A stretch of 64,000 bases of DNA. Origin: Bradyrhizobium cajani. Its GTDB lineage: Bacteria; Pseudomonadota; Alphaproteobacteria; Rhizobiales; Xanthobacteraceae. Shown piece by piece: positions 17,666 to 27,098 of the stretch. The notes under the pieces were generated by a model that had not been told where the DNA came from, did no database searches, and saw only the letters and a program-made list of their open reading frames with translations. The stretch covers positions 186,001 to 250,000 of the forward strand of contig NZ_WQNE01000002.1 of the NCBI RefSeq assembly GCF_009759665.1. Reading direction: 5' to 3'. Positions within the stretch are counted from its first letter, which is position 1. Every line of letters starts with the position of its first letter. Both the position numbers and the translations under genes were made by a program.

Positions 17666-19743
17666 GATACCGCTCCGAGCGCCCTGATCTCGGCGCTGCG
17701 CGCGACTTCGACATGCGACAGGATCGGCAGGGTCGGGAACACCCGTTCCAGGATCATCCGGACATAGGGCCGCGCTTCCGGCGTCACCGCCAGCACGACG
17801 CTGGTGCCGTTCTCGGTGAATTTGCGGATCGCGGCGCTGGCTTCGGTGGCGAACTGCTCGATCAGGCGTGGATCGGCGTCGAACTCGACGACGTCGCCCT
17901 TGGCGTCGCGCTTCAGGCTCTGGTGGAACGCCAGGTCCCAGCGATTGCCGAGACGGACGACGTTGAGCACGCCGTTGTCGGAGAGGTCGCCACAGATCTG
18001 CTGGGCAAGACGCGTCCGCACATGCTCCGCGACCTGCTCGGAGCGACGCACGTGAGGCGCGATCTCGGCGATCGCCTCGAGGATCAGATGCAGGTTGCGG
18101 ATTGACACGCGTTCGGCCAGCAGGATCTTCAGGATCGCCAGCAGGCCCGAATAGGAGATCTGCGACGGACAGAGATCCTCGACCAGGCGCTTATATTCGG
18201 GATCGAGCCGGTCGAGCAGCCCGCGCATGTCCTTGTAGGACAGCAGCTGAGCGAGATTCGCCCGGATCACTTCGCTCAGATGCGTGAGCAGCACCGATAG
18301 GATATCGACGGGCTTGCAACCCTGTCGCTTGACTTCGTCGGTGAAGGCTTCCGTCACCCACAGCGCCTTCATGCCGAAGGCGGGTTCGATCACCTCTTCG
18401 CCGGGCACGTCGGGCTTGCCGTCCTTGTCGACGAGCACCATCACCTCGCCGAGCCGCAGATCGCCATGCGCAACGCGCGTATCGTGGATCCGGATCTGGT
18501 ATCCCTTGGGATCGATCGACAGATTGTCGCTGAGCTTGATCTCGGGAATGACGAAGCCGTACTGCTTGGCGAACTTCTTGCGGATCTTGGCCACGCGGTG
18601 CGCAAGCTCGTTGCGCGAGCCCAGCAGATGGACCGAGAGGTGGCCGCCGAGCGCCAGCTCGATCTCCGCCGTCCTGAGCGATTCCTTGACGGATTCCTTG
18701 GCTTCGGCCTGGGCGCGCTCGTCGGCCTTGCGCGCATCTTCCTTCTGCTTCAGCGCCGCCTGCCGCTTCGGCAGCGAATAGCCGACGAAGGCCATGACGC
18801 CGCCCAGCAGCACGAACGGCGCCATCGGCAATCCCGGCATCAAGGCGAGCACGAACATCATCAACGCGGCGGCCGACACAGCGCGCGGATAGCCGCCGAG
18901 CTGCCGCAGCACCGCCTGCTCCGCCGAGCCCCTGGTGCCGCCCTTGGAGACCAGCAGGCCGGCCGACAGCGACACGATCAGCGCCGGCATCTGCGACACC
19001 AGGCCGTCGCCGACGGACGACTTCGTGTAGACGTCGGCTGCGCGCGACAGCGTCAGCCCGTGATGGGTCACGCCGATGATGATGCCGCCGAAAATGTTGA
19101 TCGCGGTGATGATCAGGCCGGCGATGGCGTCGCCGCGGACAAATTTGGAGGCACCGTCCATGGCGCCGAAGAATGCACTCTCTTCTTCGAGCTCGCGGCG
19201 CCGGCGCTGGGCTTCCTTGTCGTCGATCAGGCCCGCGGAGAGGTCCGCGTCGATCGCCATCTGCTTGCCGGGGATCGCGTCCAGGGTGAAACGGGCGCCG
19301 ACCTCGGCGATACGCGTCGCACCCTTGGTGATCACGACGAAATTAACAGTGACCAGGATCGCGAAGATGATGAGGCCGATGACGAAGTCGCCGCCCATCA
19401 CGAATTTGGAGAAGCCGGCGACGACGTAGCCGGCGGCCTGCTCGCCTTCCCCGCCGTGCGACAGGATCAGTCGCGTCGTCGCGATATTGAGTGCGAGGCG
19501 CAGGATCGTGGCGATCAGGAGCACGGTCGGGAAAGCGGAGAAATCGAGCGGCCGCTGGATCCACAGCGCCACCATCAGGATCAGCGCCGACAACGCGATC
19601 GAGAAAGCGAGGCCGAGATCGATCAGGATCGGAGGAATCGGCAGGAACAGGATCGTGAGCATGGTCACGATACCGCCCGCAAAGAAGGCGTCCGCTCCGA
19701 GGCGGCGCGGGCTGGGCAGGCTAGCAGCTAACGTATCGGCCAT
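17662..19743 (-). CDS. flhA: Flagellar export gate protein FlhA
   Basis: 693 residues. The N-terminal half has about eight membrane helices, and the cytoplasmic loop carries the FHIPEP-family signature [19 protein letters not shown]. The C-terminal half is the cytoplasmic ring domain that receives export substrates and chaperones. First gene of the unit flhA-fliR-fliJ-flgJ-flgN-like-fliL-like. It is 75 bases after fliQ and has its own upstream element at 19781-19795, so it is probably separately promoted. Confidence 0.97.
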   Translation of the reverse strand: MADTLAASLPSPRRLGADAFFAGGIVTMLTILFLPIPPILIDLGLAFSIALSALILMVALWIQRPLDFSAFPTVLLIATILRLALNIATTRLILSHGGEGEQAAGYVVAGFSKFVMGGDFVIGLIIFAILVTVNFVVITKGATRIAEVGARFTLDAIPGKQMAIDADLSAGLIDDKEAQRRRRELEEESAFFGAMDGASKFVRGDAIAGLIITAINIFGGIIIGVTHHGLTLSRAADVYTKSSVGDGLVSQMPALIVSLSAGLLVSKGGTRGSAEQAVLRQLGGYPRAVSAAALMMFVLALMPGLPMAPFVLLGGVMAFVGYSLPKRQAALKQKEDARKADERAQAEAKESVKESLRTAEIELALGGHLSVHLLGSRNELAHRVAKIRKKFAKQYGFVIPEIKLSDNLSIDPKGYQIRIHDTRVAHGDLRLGEVMVLVDKDGKPDVPGEEVIEPAFGMKALWVTEAFTDEVKRQGCKPVDILSVLLTHLSEVIRANLAQLLSYKDMRGLLDRLDPEYKRLVEDLCPSQISYSGLLAILKILLAERVSIRNLHLILEAIAEIAPHVRRSEQVAEHVRTRLAQQICGDLSDNGVLNVVRLGNRWDLAFHQSLKRDAKGDVVEFDADPRLIEQFATEASAAIRKFTENGTSVVLAVTPEARPYVRMILERVFPTLPILSHVEVARSAEIRALGAVS

Positions 19744-19780
19744 GGGTCACCGGCAGAGGGTCCGCCCGTAATCTGCCGTG

Positions 19781-19795
19781 CAAAGCTTACGCGAG
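19781..19795 (-). promoter_or_regulatory. Cluster element upstream of flhA
   Basis: Minus-strand CTCGCGTAAGCTTTG, ending 38 bases before the flhA start. It fits the consensus YTCGCGCAAGCTTCG shared by the other flagellar units here. Confidence 0.55.
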
Positions 19796-19818
19796 GGTGG
19801 TGGCCGGAGCTGTCCGGA

Positions 19819-20085
19819 TCAGAAGCCGTGCTCGATCCGCGAATAGACCATCTCGGTGAAGGTGGAGAGATGCGCGCCGATGAAGGAGCCGGAAACGGCG
19901 ACGACCAGAAGAATGACGATGATCTTCGGAACGAAGGTCAACGTCACTTCCTGGATCTGGGTCAGGGCCTGGATCAGCGCAATCACAGTGCCGACCAGCA
20001 TCGCGGCGCCGACCGCGGGCCCGGAAGCGACGATGATGGTCCAGATCGCCGCCTGGACGATGTCGAGGGCGTCCCGTTCGTTCAT
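19819..20085 (-). CDS. fliQ: Flagellar export gate protein FliQ
   Basis: 88-residue protein with two membrane helices and the classic FliQ sequence pattern: VGTVIALIQALTQIQEVTLT between the helices and FVPKIIVILLVV in the second. Part of the FliP-FliQ-FliR export gate. The start ATG at 20085 overlaps the flgD stop (ATGA). Upstream in-frame sequence lies over flgD in another frame and is not coding. Confidence 0.95.
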   Translation of the reverse strand: MNERDALDIVQAAIWTIIVASGPAVGAAMLVGTVIALIQALTQIQEVTLTFVPKIIVILLVVAVSGSFIGAHLSTFTEMVYSRIEHGF

Positions 20086-20501
20086 GACTGACTGATCGTG
20101 AGTCCGGGGCCGACCGCGACCTTCGTGCCGTTCTCGAGGGTCGCGATGGAGCCGTCGCTGTTGATGGAAACCGAAGCCACCTTGCCGGAGAAGCTGGCAC
20201 CGGTCGAGTCGGTGAAGCTGACGGTTTTTCCGATCAGCCCGTTGGCCTGCGACAACGACTGCGAGGACAGCAGCGCATCCAGCTTCGTATTGGTCTGCAT
20301 GGCCTGCTCGACCGTCGAGAGCTGGGCGAACTGGCTCATATATTGAGACGTGTCCATCGGATTGGTCGGATCCTGGTTCTTCATCTCGGCGACGAGAAGC
20401 TGAAGAAACGTATTGTAGTCGACGCTGTTGCTTGCCGTGGTCGTATTGGAGTTGGTCGAACTGGACTTGCTGGTGCTGTCGGTGGCGCTGGTGACGTTCA
20501 T
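20082..20501 (-). CDS. flgD: Hook capping protein FlgD
   Basis: 139 residues. The conserved N-terminal export and capping part is clear: DYNTFLQLLVAEMKNQDPTN, then MDTSQYMSQFAQLSTVEQ. FlgD sits at the tip of the growing hook and is required for FlgE polymerisation. The protein ends after one beta domain (GKTVSFTDSTGASFSGKVAS), the short form usual in rhizobia and much shorter than the enterobacterial 230 residues. It precedes fliQ with a four-base overlap and follows flbT by 15 bases. Confidence 0.93.
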   Translation of the reverse strand: MNVTSATDSTSKSSSTNSNTTTASNSVDYNTFLQLLVAEMKNQDPTNPMDTSQYMSQFAQLSTVEQAMQTNTKLDALLSSQSLSQANGLIGKTVSFTDSTGASFSGKVASVSINSDGSIATLENGTKVAVGPGLTISQS

Positions 20502-20516
20502 GTAGCCTCTCCGCTG

Positions 20517-20936
20517 TCAGGCAGCCTCGAATGGGGAAACGGTGGCGGCACCGGCGAGGTCGGCCAGGATTGCCTGTTCCACCGGAAACAGCGCCCGGAT
20601 CCGTTTGAGCGCCTCGAAATAACGCGTCGTGCCGACCAGCTCGTCGATCGCGGCGAGCCCCTCCAGCATCTCGCGGCTTTCGCACACCGCGAGCAGGGCC
20701 GCGTGATGCTGCCCGTACAGCGCCGCGGCGTCCCTGACGTCGGTCGGGTTCATCAGCATGAGCTGGACGATGAAATAGAGTTGCCGCATCGCCGTGGTGG
20801 CGTCGGACGCCTGCATGACCTGCCCCTCGAGCAGGAACATCACGTCGTTGACGAGCTCGACGGAGACCTTGCGGTCCACGCGCAGAACCGCGCCGTTGAT
20901 GTAGATCCGTTCGCCCGCCCGCAAGGAGATCTTCAT
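20517..20936 (-). CDS. flbT: Flagellin synthesis regulator FlbT
   Basis: 139 residues matching FlbT throughout: MKISLRAGERIYINGAVLRV at the start, KVSVELVNDVMFLLEGQVMQ, then LYFIVQLMLMNPTD. In Caulobacter FlbT binds the flagellin mRNA leader and controls its translation and stability; roles vary in other alphaproteobacteria. Its start touches the flaF stop (TAATG). The three flagellin leaders in this window carry a conserved stem-loop that would be a natural target (inference). Confidence 0.95.
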   Translation of the reverse strand: MKISLRAGERIYINGAVLRVDRKVSVELVNDVMFLLEGQVMQASDATTAMRQLYFIVQLMLMNPTDVRDAAALYGQHHAALLAVCESREMLEGLAAIDELVGTTRYFEALKRIRALFPVEQAILADLAGAATVSPFEAA

Positions 20937-21280
20937 TAAAGCGCGTCTCGGATCAGGCGATTGATTTCGATGAGCTGCACCACGTCGTTCGACCTCTCCT
21001 CGCGAAGGCGGTCTGCTTCCTTGACCACCCACAGGCCGATCGAGATGATGTCGGCGCGCAGCTTGTCCGGCAGTCCGTTTTCCGGATGCGCGAGATCCTC
21101 GATGAAGATCGTCCACAGCCGCCGCACGTAGAGCAGGCTCTCGACCAGATCCTCGAAGCTGAAGCGCCCGTTCTGGATCCGCTCGAGGCGGTCGATGCCG
21201 AGGCTGAGCGCCTGCCGCTCGCGGCCCCGCGCTTCATAGCCGCTCTCGTCGACGACCGCTTCATAGGCTTCAAACGTCAT
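20936..21280 (-). CDS. flaF: Flagellin biosynthesis regulator FlaF
   Basis: 114 residues. MTFEAYEAVVDESGYEARGR opens the protein and NRLIRDAL closes it, with helical middle including SIGLWVVKEADRLR, as in FlaF. FlaF acts with FlbT on flagellin production and secretion in alphaproteobacteria. The frame is open to 21313, but the family starts at the ATG at 21280. It lies 65 bases after flgL and is translationally linked to flbT. Confidence 0.93.
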   Translation of the reverse strand: MTFEAYEAVVDESGYEARGRERQALSLGIDRLERIQNGRFSFEDLVESLLYVRRLWTIFIEDLAHPENGLPDKLRADIISIGLWVVKEADRLREERSNDVVQLIEINRLIRDAL

Positions 21281-21345
21281 CAGAAACACTCTGCTCAGGA
21301 GACCGAATAACAAGACAATGATGCGAGCCTGACAAAGGAGCCTTC

Positions 21346-22392
21346 TCAGAGATAGTTGATGAGGCTGATCTTCTGGAGCTGCGAGGTGAGCGCGAGCGCC
21401 GTCTGGATCTGGGTCTGCAAGGTGTTGACCCTGACCGAGGCCTCGGTCGGGTCGACCGCTTCCATCTTGACGATCTGATTGTTCAGAATGTCCTGCTGCA
21501 CCTTGAGCTTTTCGGTGGCGCCCGTGATCCGCTGCTGGACCGTGCCGACATCGCCGCCGAGCGTAGCGAGGTCAGTAATGGCGGTACCGACGAGGCCGAT
21601 GGCCTTGTCCACGACGACCTGGAACGTCGCCTGGTCCAGATTCGCGTTCCCGAGATCGGCCATCATGGTGTAGGCCTCGGCGAGCTTGCGGAAGCCGGCT
21701 TGGTTGGCGCTGACAGACGTATCGGCGATCTCGGTCGTTGAAATACGGCTTTGCATGACCTGATCGGTGGCCGACGACCAATTGGTGTTCCAGGCCGGAC
21801 TCGCGAACTCGGCATCGAAGGTGGTGTCGAGGAAGGTCTGCATCTGGGCCGGGGTGATGGTATTCACGCTGGCCGAGGATTGCGAGAAGCCGAAGGTCGC
21901 GAGGAAATCGGCGTCGACCTGGTTCTTGCTGGCCGAGCCCGCGGTGTAAGCCGTGATCGGCGCGTTCTGCGTGTTGATGCCCGAGAAAAGAGACGAGCCG
22001 TTATAGGAGACGTTCAGCGCGCCGATCAGATCCTGGAGGTTGGAGGACGCAGGCGGCAGGATGATCCGCCCGCCGCCGTCGGTACTGCGGGCCGCGATCA
22101 GGTCCTTGAGGAAGTCCGTTGCAGTCTTGCCGAGCTGGGTGATACGGTCCTGGGTCACGGCCAGGCGCCCCGAGACGAGCCCGTTGGTATCGACGAGCTG
22201 ATCGGCGAAGCTCAAGTCCGCCCGCAGGGTGAGGTCGCTTCCCGTCGTGGCACCGAGCTCGAGGCCAACATCGTAGAAGCGGCCGGTGGTCGCCTCCGTC
22301 GACGCCCTGCTCAGCGCGGCCTGGTTGTTCGTGATCGAGGACCTCAACGACGAAGACAGCATCAAGGTCGAGATGTAGTTCGCGCTCATCAT
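21346..22392 (-). CDS. flgL: Hook-filament junction protein FlgL
   Basis: 348 residues. The flagellin-like N-terminal coil (ISTLMLSSSLRSSITNNQAA) and C-terminal coil (LQTQIQTALALTSQLQKISL) enclose a variable middle. This is the FlgL layout, joining the FlgK ring to the filament. It follows the flgK stop by three bases, so the two are coupled. Two adjacent ATG codons could start it. FlgN-like chaperone at 15459-15971 would serve it. Confidence 0.93.
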   Translation of the reverse strand: MMSANYISTLMLSSSLRSSITNNQAALSRASTEATTGRFYDVGLELGATTGSDLTLRADLSFADQLVDTNGLVSGRLAVTQDRITQLGKTATDFLKDLIAARSTDGGGRIILPPASSNLQDLIGALNVSYNGSSLFSGINTQNAPITAYTAGSASKNQVDADFLATFGFSQSSASVNTITPAQMQTFLDTTFDAEFASPAWNTNWSSATDQVMQSRISTTEIADTSVSANQAGFRKLAEAYTMMADLGNANLDQATFQVVVDKAIGLVGTAITDLATLGGDVGTVQQRITGATEKLKVQQDILNNQIVKMEAVDPTEASVRVNTLQTQIQTALALTSQLQKISLINYL

Positions 22393-22395
22393 GGC

Positions 22396-23871
22396 TTAAT
22401 TCCCCACGGCAGCCAGCAGGCTCTGCAGCATTTCGTCGACGGTCGAGATGATCTTGGACGACGCCGAATAGGTGCGCTCGACCTGGAGCATCAAGGACAT
22501 CTCGTCGTCCATGTTGACGCCGCTGACGTTCGACAGCGCCGCGGTGCTGCGGTCGAGCAGCGTTTTCTGGTAGGTGACGTTGGAGTCCGCGGTCTTGCGC
22601 TGGTTCTCGATCCAGCTCGTCGAAGACGACGCGAAGTCGATCAAGCTGCCGCTCGGCTTGCCTTGCGTGGTTGCATCGAACGGCTGCGACGCATCCATGC
22701 CGCCGATGAGCTGCTGCAGACGGGTCGAGTAGCCTGCGTTACCGGCGGTGTTGTATCGGTATGCGACGTTGCCGCTGATCGCGCCGTCGCGCAGCAGATT
22801 CGGGTTGCCACCCAGCGCCGGATCGACCGACGCCGCAACACTGATCAGACTGGCAAGGCCGACCGAGACGGTGGCGCTCGCCGGCATCGCCGGTGCGCCG
22901 GGATAGGTGAAGAGGCCGGGCACGTCGGGCAGCGCCGCGGCCGACTGGTCACTCTCTCTGAAGGTATTGATCAGGCCGCGCGCGATTTCGTCGAGCTGAC
23001 TCTGATAGGTGACCGTGGTCTGGTCACGCAGCTGAGCGAGGCCCGCAAGCTTGCCCGATTTCAGCGGCATCACCGAATTGGCGCCGGTGACCGGGACACC
23101 GTCGATATAGACCGCGTTGCCTGTGGTGCCGGCCGAGTAGAGGTTGGTCGCCGCGAAGCTGACCGAGCGCGCCGTCTTGTCGAACAGCACGACGCCGCTG
23201 TCGGTGTAGAGCGCGGCATCGCCGTTGGCGCGCAGCGTCATCGAGACGCCGACCTCCTGCGACAGCTTCGAGACGATGTTGTCGCGCTGGTCGAGATAGT
23301 CGGTGATATCGTCACCGGAGATCGTTCCCTTCACGATCGCGGTGTTGACCTTGTCGAACTGGGTGAGCAGCTGATTGATGTTGGCGACCGAGGTCGCCAT
23401 GTCGGCGTCGGCTCCCTCGCGAACCGACTGCACGGTCTGGGTGGCCTGGTTGAGCGCGGTCGCCATGTCCTTTGCGGACGTCACCGCGGCCTGCGCCAGC
23501 GTGGTGTTGTCCGGGGCATTGGCATATTGCTGGAGCGCCTGCTTCAGCTTGTTGAGCTGCGCCGTCGGCGACTGGTTGAGCTCCGGATCGTCCACCGTGG
23601 ACGATGCGATCTTCTGGAGACCGTCATAGATCGCGCTCTGCTTGGCCGACGACGAGGTCGCGATCAGGACGTTGTCGTAGAGACCAGAGCTGGCGGCGCG
23701 CTGGATCGCCGCCACATAGACGCCGGCCCCGGGCAGGTTGTCCAGCACGGCGATCTTGCGCGAATAGCCGGTGGCACTGGCACCGGCGATGTTGCGCGAG
23801 ATCGTCGACGACTGGATGCCCGACGCCATGAGTGAGGCGCGGGCGGAGTCGAGAGCAGCGGTAAGGGACAT
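22396..23871 (-). CDS. flgK: Hook-associated protein FlgK
   Basis: 491 residues. N-terminal SLTAALDSARASLMASGIQS and the rod/hook-type motif TISRNIAGASATGYSRKI; C-terminal SGVNMDDEMSLMLQVERTYS followed by a helix. This is the standard FlgK arrangement; it forms the first junction ring on the hook. It lies between flgE (34-base gap) and flgL. Confidence 0.95.
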   Translation of the reverse strand: MSLTAALDSARASLMASGIQSSTISRNIAGASATGYSRKIAVLDNLPGAGVYVAAIQRAASSGLYDNVLIATSSSAKQSAIYDGLQKIASSTVDDPELNQSPTAQLNKLKQALQQYANAPDNTTLAQAAVTSAKDMATALNQATQTVQSVREGADADMATSVANINQLLTQFDKVNTAIVKGTISGDDITDYLDQRDNIVSKLSQEVGVSMTLRANGDAALYTDSGVVLFDKTARSVSFAATNLYSAGTTGNAVYIDGVPVTGANSVMPLKSGKLAGLAQLRDQTTVTYQSQLDEIARGLINTFRESDQSAAALPDVPGLFTYPGAPAMPASATVSVGLASLISVAASVDPALGGNPNLLRDGAISGNVAYRYNTAGNAGYSTRLQQLIGGMDASQPFDATTQGKPSGSLIDFASSSTSWIENQRKTADSNVTYQKTLLDRSTAALSNVSGVNMDDEMSLMLQVERTYSASSKIISTVDEMLQSLLAAVGN

Positions 23872-23905
23872 GATTGACTCTGGCCCGGAATGAGCGCTGA
23901 AGGAT

Positions 23906-25138
23906 TCAGCGCTTCAGGTTGACGACGACGTCGAGCAGGTCGGCGCCGGTCTGGAACGATTTCGAGTTCGCGGTGAAGCCGCGCTGTGCCTCGATCATGC
24001 CGGTGAGCTCGTCCGCGAGATCGACGTTGGAGTCTTCCAGCGCACCGGACTGGATGGTGCCGAGTCCGCCGGTGCCGGCATTCGCGGCCTGCGCATTGCC
24101 GGAGTTCGCGTTGGTCGAATAGACGTTGCCCGGCTCCGGGGTCAGATTGTCGGGGCTCGCGACATCGGCGAGCATGAGCGTGTAGAGCGTCAGTTGCTGC
24201 CCGTTCTTGAGAATGGCGGTCACGTGGCCCGCCTCGTCGACATCGACCTTGTCGATGGCCGCGGGAACGCTGCCGTTGACGGTCGCCTTGAAGCTGAAGT
24301 CGGCGCCGACCTGCGTCATGTTCGACAGGTCCATGGTCAACGCTGCGCCGCCGGGGACGTTCACGGTGAGACCCGTCGGGCTCGCTCCCGCCAGCGCGCC
24401 CTTGCCGGCCGCGGTGGTGTCGAAGGTAAAGGTGGTGGCGGGGGCAAGCGAGGTACCCGTCGCCGAATCGTAGACCTGGATCTGCCAGGTGTCCAAGCCG
24501 GCAGCCGTCGCGGTGTGGGACATATAGACGTCAAGCGTCACGGCCTGGCCGATATTGTTGTAGGCCACGATCGAGCTCTTCGATGAATATGACGCCGGGC
24601 CGGGCGGACCGGCAATGACGGCCGCTTTCGGGTCAAGATTGCCGGTCGTGAGCGTCCCCGCCGTCGACGGCACGGGCACCTGCGACACCTGGGAGATGTT
24701 CACGATCTGCATTCCCGCCAGGCTGTTCTGCGAGAAATTGGTCACGAGGCCGGGCTGTCCCAGAAGGTAGTAGCCGGCCGCGTTGACCAGGTTGCCCTGG
24801 CTGTCCGGCACGAACGAGCCGGCGCGCGTCAAGAACTGCTGCGTGTTGGCGGCGTTCGACACCACGAAGAAGCCGTTGCCTTGAACGGCGAGGTCCGTCG
24901 TCGACGTAGTGAACTGGGTATGTCCGGCGTCGCTGATGGCGTAGCGGACGGTGGTCTCGACGGCGCCGGAGTCGTAGTTGCCCGAGCCGCTCTTCAGGAT
25001 CAGCGAGGAGAATTCGGTCGAAGCCCGCTTGTAACCGGTGGTGTTGACGTTCGCGATGTTGTCCGAGACCGTCGACAGCTTGTTGGACTGCGCAGCCATC
25101 CCGGAAACGCCGGTGCGCATAATGCCGTAGAGGCTCAT
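23906..25138 (-). CDS. flgE: Flagellar hook protein FlgE
   Basis: 410 residues, the main hook subunit. N-terminal axial domain with SKLSTVSDNIANVNTTGYKR, the NGFFVV strand, the hook-specific domain in the middle, and the C-terminal SNVDLADELTGMIEAQRGFT axial helix ending in DVVVNLKR. First gene of the unit flgE-flgK-flgL-flaF-flbT-flgD-fliQ, with the cluster element 43 bases upstream of its start. Confidence 0.96.
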   Translation of the reverse strand: MSLYGIMRTGVSGMAAQSNKLSTVSDNIANVNTTGYKRASTEFSSLILKSGSGNYDSGAVETTVRYAISDAGHTQFTTSTTDLAVQGNGFFVVSNAANTQQFLTRAGSFVPDSQGNLVNAAGYYLLGQPGLVTNFSQNSLAGMQIVNISQVSQVPVPSTAGTLTTGNLDPKAAVIAGPPGPASYSSKSSIVAYNNIGQAVTLDVYMSHTATAAGLDTWQIQVYDSATGTSLAPATTFTFDTTAAGKGALAGASPTGLTVNVPGGAALTMDLSNMTQVGADFSFKATVNGSVPAAIDKVDVDEAGHVTAILKNGQQLTLYTLMLADVASPDNLTPEPGNVYSTNANSGNAQAANAGTGGLGTIQSGALEDSNVDLADELTGMIEAQRGFTANSKSFQTGADLLDVVVNLKR

Positions 25139-25180
25139 GGATTGGGCTCCTGTGGTAGGTTGTATTTACAATGAGGGTTC

Positions 25181-25193
25181 TTGCTTGCGCGGG
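25181..25193 (-). promoter_or_regulatory. Cluster element upstream of flgE
   Basis: Minus-strand CCCGCGCAAGCAA, 43 bases before the flgE start. The 16-base string AGCCCCGCGCAAGCAA here is identical to the one before the DUF1217-flgF-fliI unit at 46939-46954. Confidence 0.65.
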
Positions 25194-25228
25194 GCTGATG
25201 GTTGGGAACCATGCACAACTTCATGTGG

Positions 25229-25810
25229 TCATGTCGTTCCGGGCTGACAGAACGAGCGCGCCTTGTCGGTCCATGCGCCGAAGCCGCTCGAGACGAGATG
25301 GGCGACGATGTGACAGACGTAGCGCTTCTGCGCGGGCTGGTTGTTGGGACCTGCGTTGTAGCGGGCGACCGCCATGGTCCAGCTGCCCTCGCGCTGCTTC
25401 AGCTCTTTGAGGAAACGCGCGGCGTAGTCGACATTCCTGGCGGGATCGAACATCGCGCGCACCGAAGCGAACTTGTCGCCGTGGTAATAGTGGTTGATCT
25501 GCATGCAGCCGAGGTCGATCAGCTTGATGCCCTTGCTCCGCATCGCCTCGAAATTCGCGATCGCATCGTTCATGTCCTTGGCGAACACGGTCTGGCCGTC
25601 GGCGCCGAGCGCATAGGGATGGAGCGCGCCGCGACGCCCGGTTTCGGTGAGGCCGACCGCATAGAGAATGCCGAGCGGAATCCCGTGCTGCTGGGCCGCA
25701 CGCGCCATCTCGCGCTCGCAGGGGCGCGCGCTGTCAGTCGCCGCTGCCGCGACACCCGCGTTACAGATAAACAGGGCCGCGACGATTCTGCGGGCCCACG
25801 TCCTGGTCAT
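25229..25810 (-). CDS. Periplasmic lytic transglycosylase (SLT domain) of the flagellar cluster
   Basis: 193 residues. Signal peptide (RRIVAALFICNAGVAAAA), then a soluble lytic transglycosylase domain with catalytic Glu in VGLTETG, the LGCMQINHYYH motif and VARYNAGPN. It would open the peptidoglycan for rod passage, replacing the muramidase half missing from the FlgJ-like protein. The start has GGAGACGCGTC before it and lies inside the end of fliK, overlapping by 50 bases. Last gene of the fliF operon. Confidence 0.9.
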   Translation of the reverse strand: MTRTWARRIVAALFICNAGVAAAATDSARPCEREMARAAQQHGIPLGILYAVGLTETGRRGALHPYALGADGQTVFAKDMNDAIANFEAMRSKGIKLIDLGCMQINHYYHGDKFASVRAMFDPARNVDYAARFLKELKQREGSWTMAVARYNAGPNNQPAQKRYVCHIVAHLVSSGFGAWTDKARSFCQPGTT

Positions 25811-27098
25811 GACGCGTCTCCTGGTTGGACTGGCGCTCCTGCCGGGCCTGCTTCGCGCCGCCGTCTGATTGGCCGGACGACGTGCTCGTGCCGTCGAACG
25901 CGGCGTGCGACTGCGACTGCGGTTGTTGCTGGCTCGAGGGCTGCGGCTGCGACTGGCCGGAGCCGCTCTGGAATCCGTCCAGCGAACCGTGCTGGACCGG
26001 CGCGACGTCGGCGACGTAACCCGCCGACTGCATGAGGTCGCGGATCGAGTCGCGCTGCTGGTCCAGCATCTGGCTGGTGTCCTTGCGCTCGGCCGCGAGG
26101 TGGACCGACACTTCGGTGCCGACGAGGCGCAGGCGCACGGTGACGTTGCCGAGCGCCGGCGGCTCGAGGTTGATGGTCAGTATCTTGAGCGGCTGGTCCG
26201 GTGTATTGCTCTGGGACGTCGCGAGATCGGGGGCCGTGGACGCCGGCGGGGCCGGGGATTCCTTCAGCTCGGCGACGACCGCGTTGGCGATCTGCTGCGG
26301 GGCATTGAACTGCGCCGGCGGCAGATGGGTCTCCTGCTGGACCACGGTCACCTTGGTCGCTTCGGGCAATGCGTCCCGCGCCGAGGCCTTGACGGCGCGT
26401 TCGACATTGGCCGTGACGGCCTCGAAGCCCGACGTTCCGGGCATTGCTGCCTTCGACGAAGCATCGCTGCCTTGCTCTGCGGCCGTCGCTTGGGAAGACG
26501 TGACCTGTGAGCGCGCTCCTGTCGGGGCGGCAGCCATCGGCGCGGACTCGACGGCGGCCCTCGCCATGCCGGTAGCCTGAACGTCACGCTTCGTCGTGGA
26601 GCGTTCGTCGCGCGCGGGCGCGTCCTTCTCGGCGGCGGCCTGCGATTGCATCTGCGGCTTTGCCGGCACCGCGGCGAACTCCTGTCCGACCATCGCGAGA
26701 ACGCTGGAACGATCCGGAACGTCCACCTTCGCGGCGTGGTCGACCGGACTTTGCGTCTGCGACGATGGCTCGGTTTTCTGGTCGGAAGGCTTGCGACTGG
26801 ACTTGGGTTCGTCGGCCGCCTCGGCGCGTTCGCGCACCGTCTCGTCCTTCGTCCCGTCTTTTTCAATCGGATGCACCAGGCGCGTCCGCAGCGATCCGGC
26901 CTTCACGCTCGTGTCGCCGCCCTCGTCATTGAGCGCCTTCTTCGCGAGGCTCGAAACGGTGTGGAGCAGATCCTTGAACGAGGAATCCGCTTGCGATTTC
27001 GTTCCGCCCCCCTTCGTCGAACGCGACGCGCCGCGCATGTTGAGGCTTTCGGCAAGCCCCGAGAAGAGCTGTCCGGAGGTTCCGCTGAGCTTGGTCAT
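25761..27098 (-). CDS. fliK: Hook-length control protein FliK (MotD-type)
   Basis: 445 residues of mostly disordered Ala/Ser/Lys/Gln-rich sequence. A conserved C-terminal Flg_hook domain (about 290-365) has LKILTINLEPPALGNVTVRL and QRDSIRDLMQSAGY. A Gln/Ser-rich tail follows. FliK measures hook length and switches export from hook to filament. In Sinorhizobium the gene in the same place after motB-motC was first called motD and later recognised as FliK. Start overlaps the motC stop by four bases. Confidence 0.88.
   Translation of the reverse strand: MTKLSGTSGQLFSGLAESLNMRGASRSTKGGGTKSQADSSFKDLLHTVSSLAKKALNDEGGDTSVKAGSLRTRLVHPIEKDGTKDETVRERAEAADEPKSSRKPSDQKTEPSSQTQSPVDHAAKVDVPDRSSVLAMVGQEFAAVPAKPQMQSQAAAEKDAPARDERSTTKRDVQATGMARAAVESAPMAAAPTGARSQVTSSQATAAEQGSDASSKAAMPGTSGFEAVTANVERAVKASARDALPEATKVTVVQQETHLPPAQFNAPQQIANAVVAELKESPAPPASTAPDLATSQSNTPDQPLKILTINLEPPALGNVTVRLRLVGTEVSVHLAAERKDTSQMLDQQRDSIRDLMQSAGYVADVAPVQHGSLDGFQSGSGQSQPQPSSQQQPQSQSHAAFDGTSTSSGQSDGGAKQARQERQSNQETRHDQDVGPQNRRGPVYL

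Noticed and set aside
21751..23835. 694-codon + strand open frame opposite flgL and flgK
   Set aside because: Antisense shadow of flgK and flgL; no motif, and Val/Arg/Gly-rich composition.
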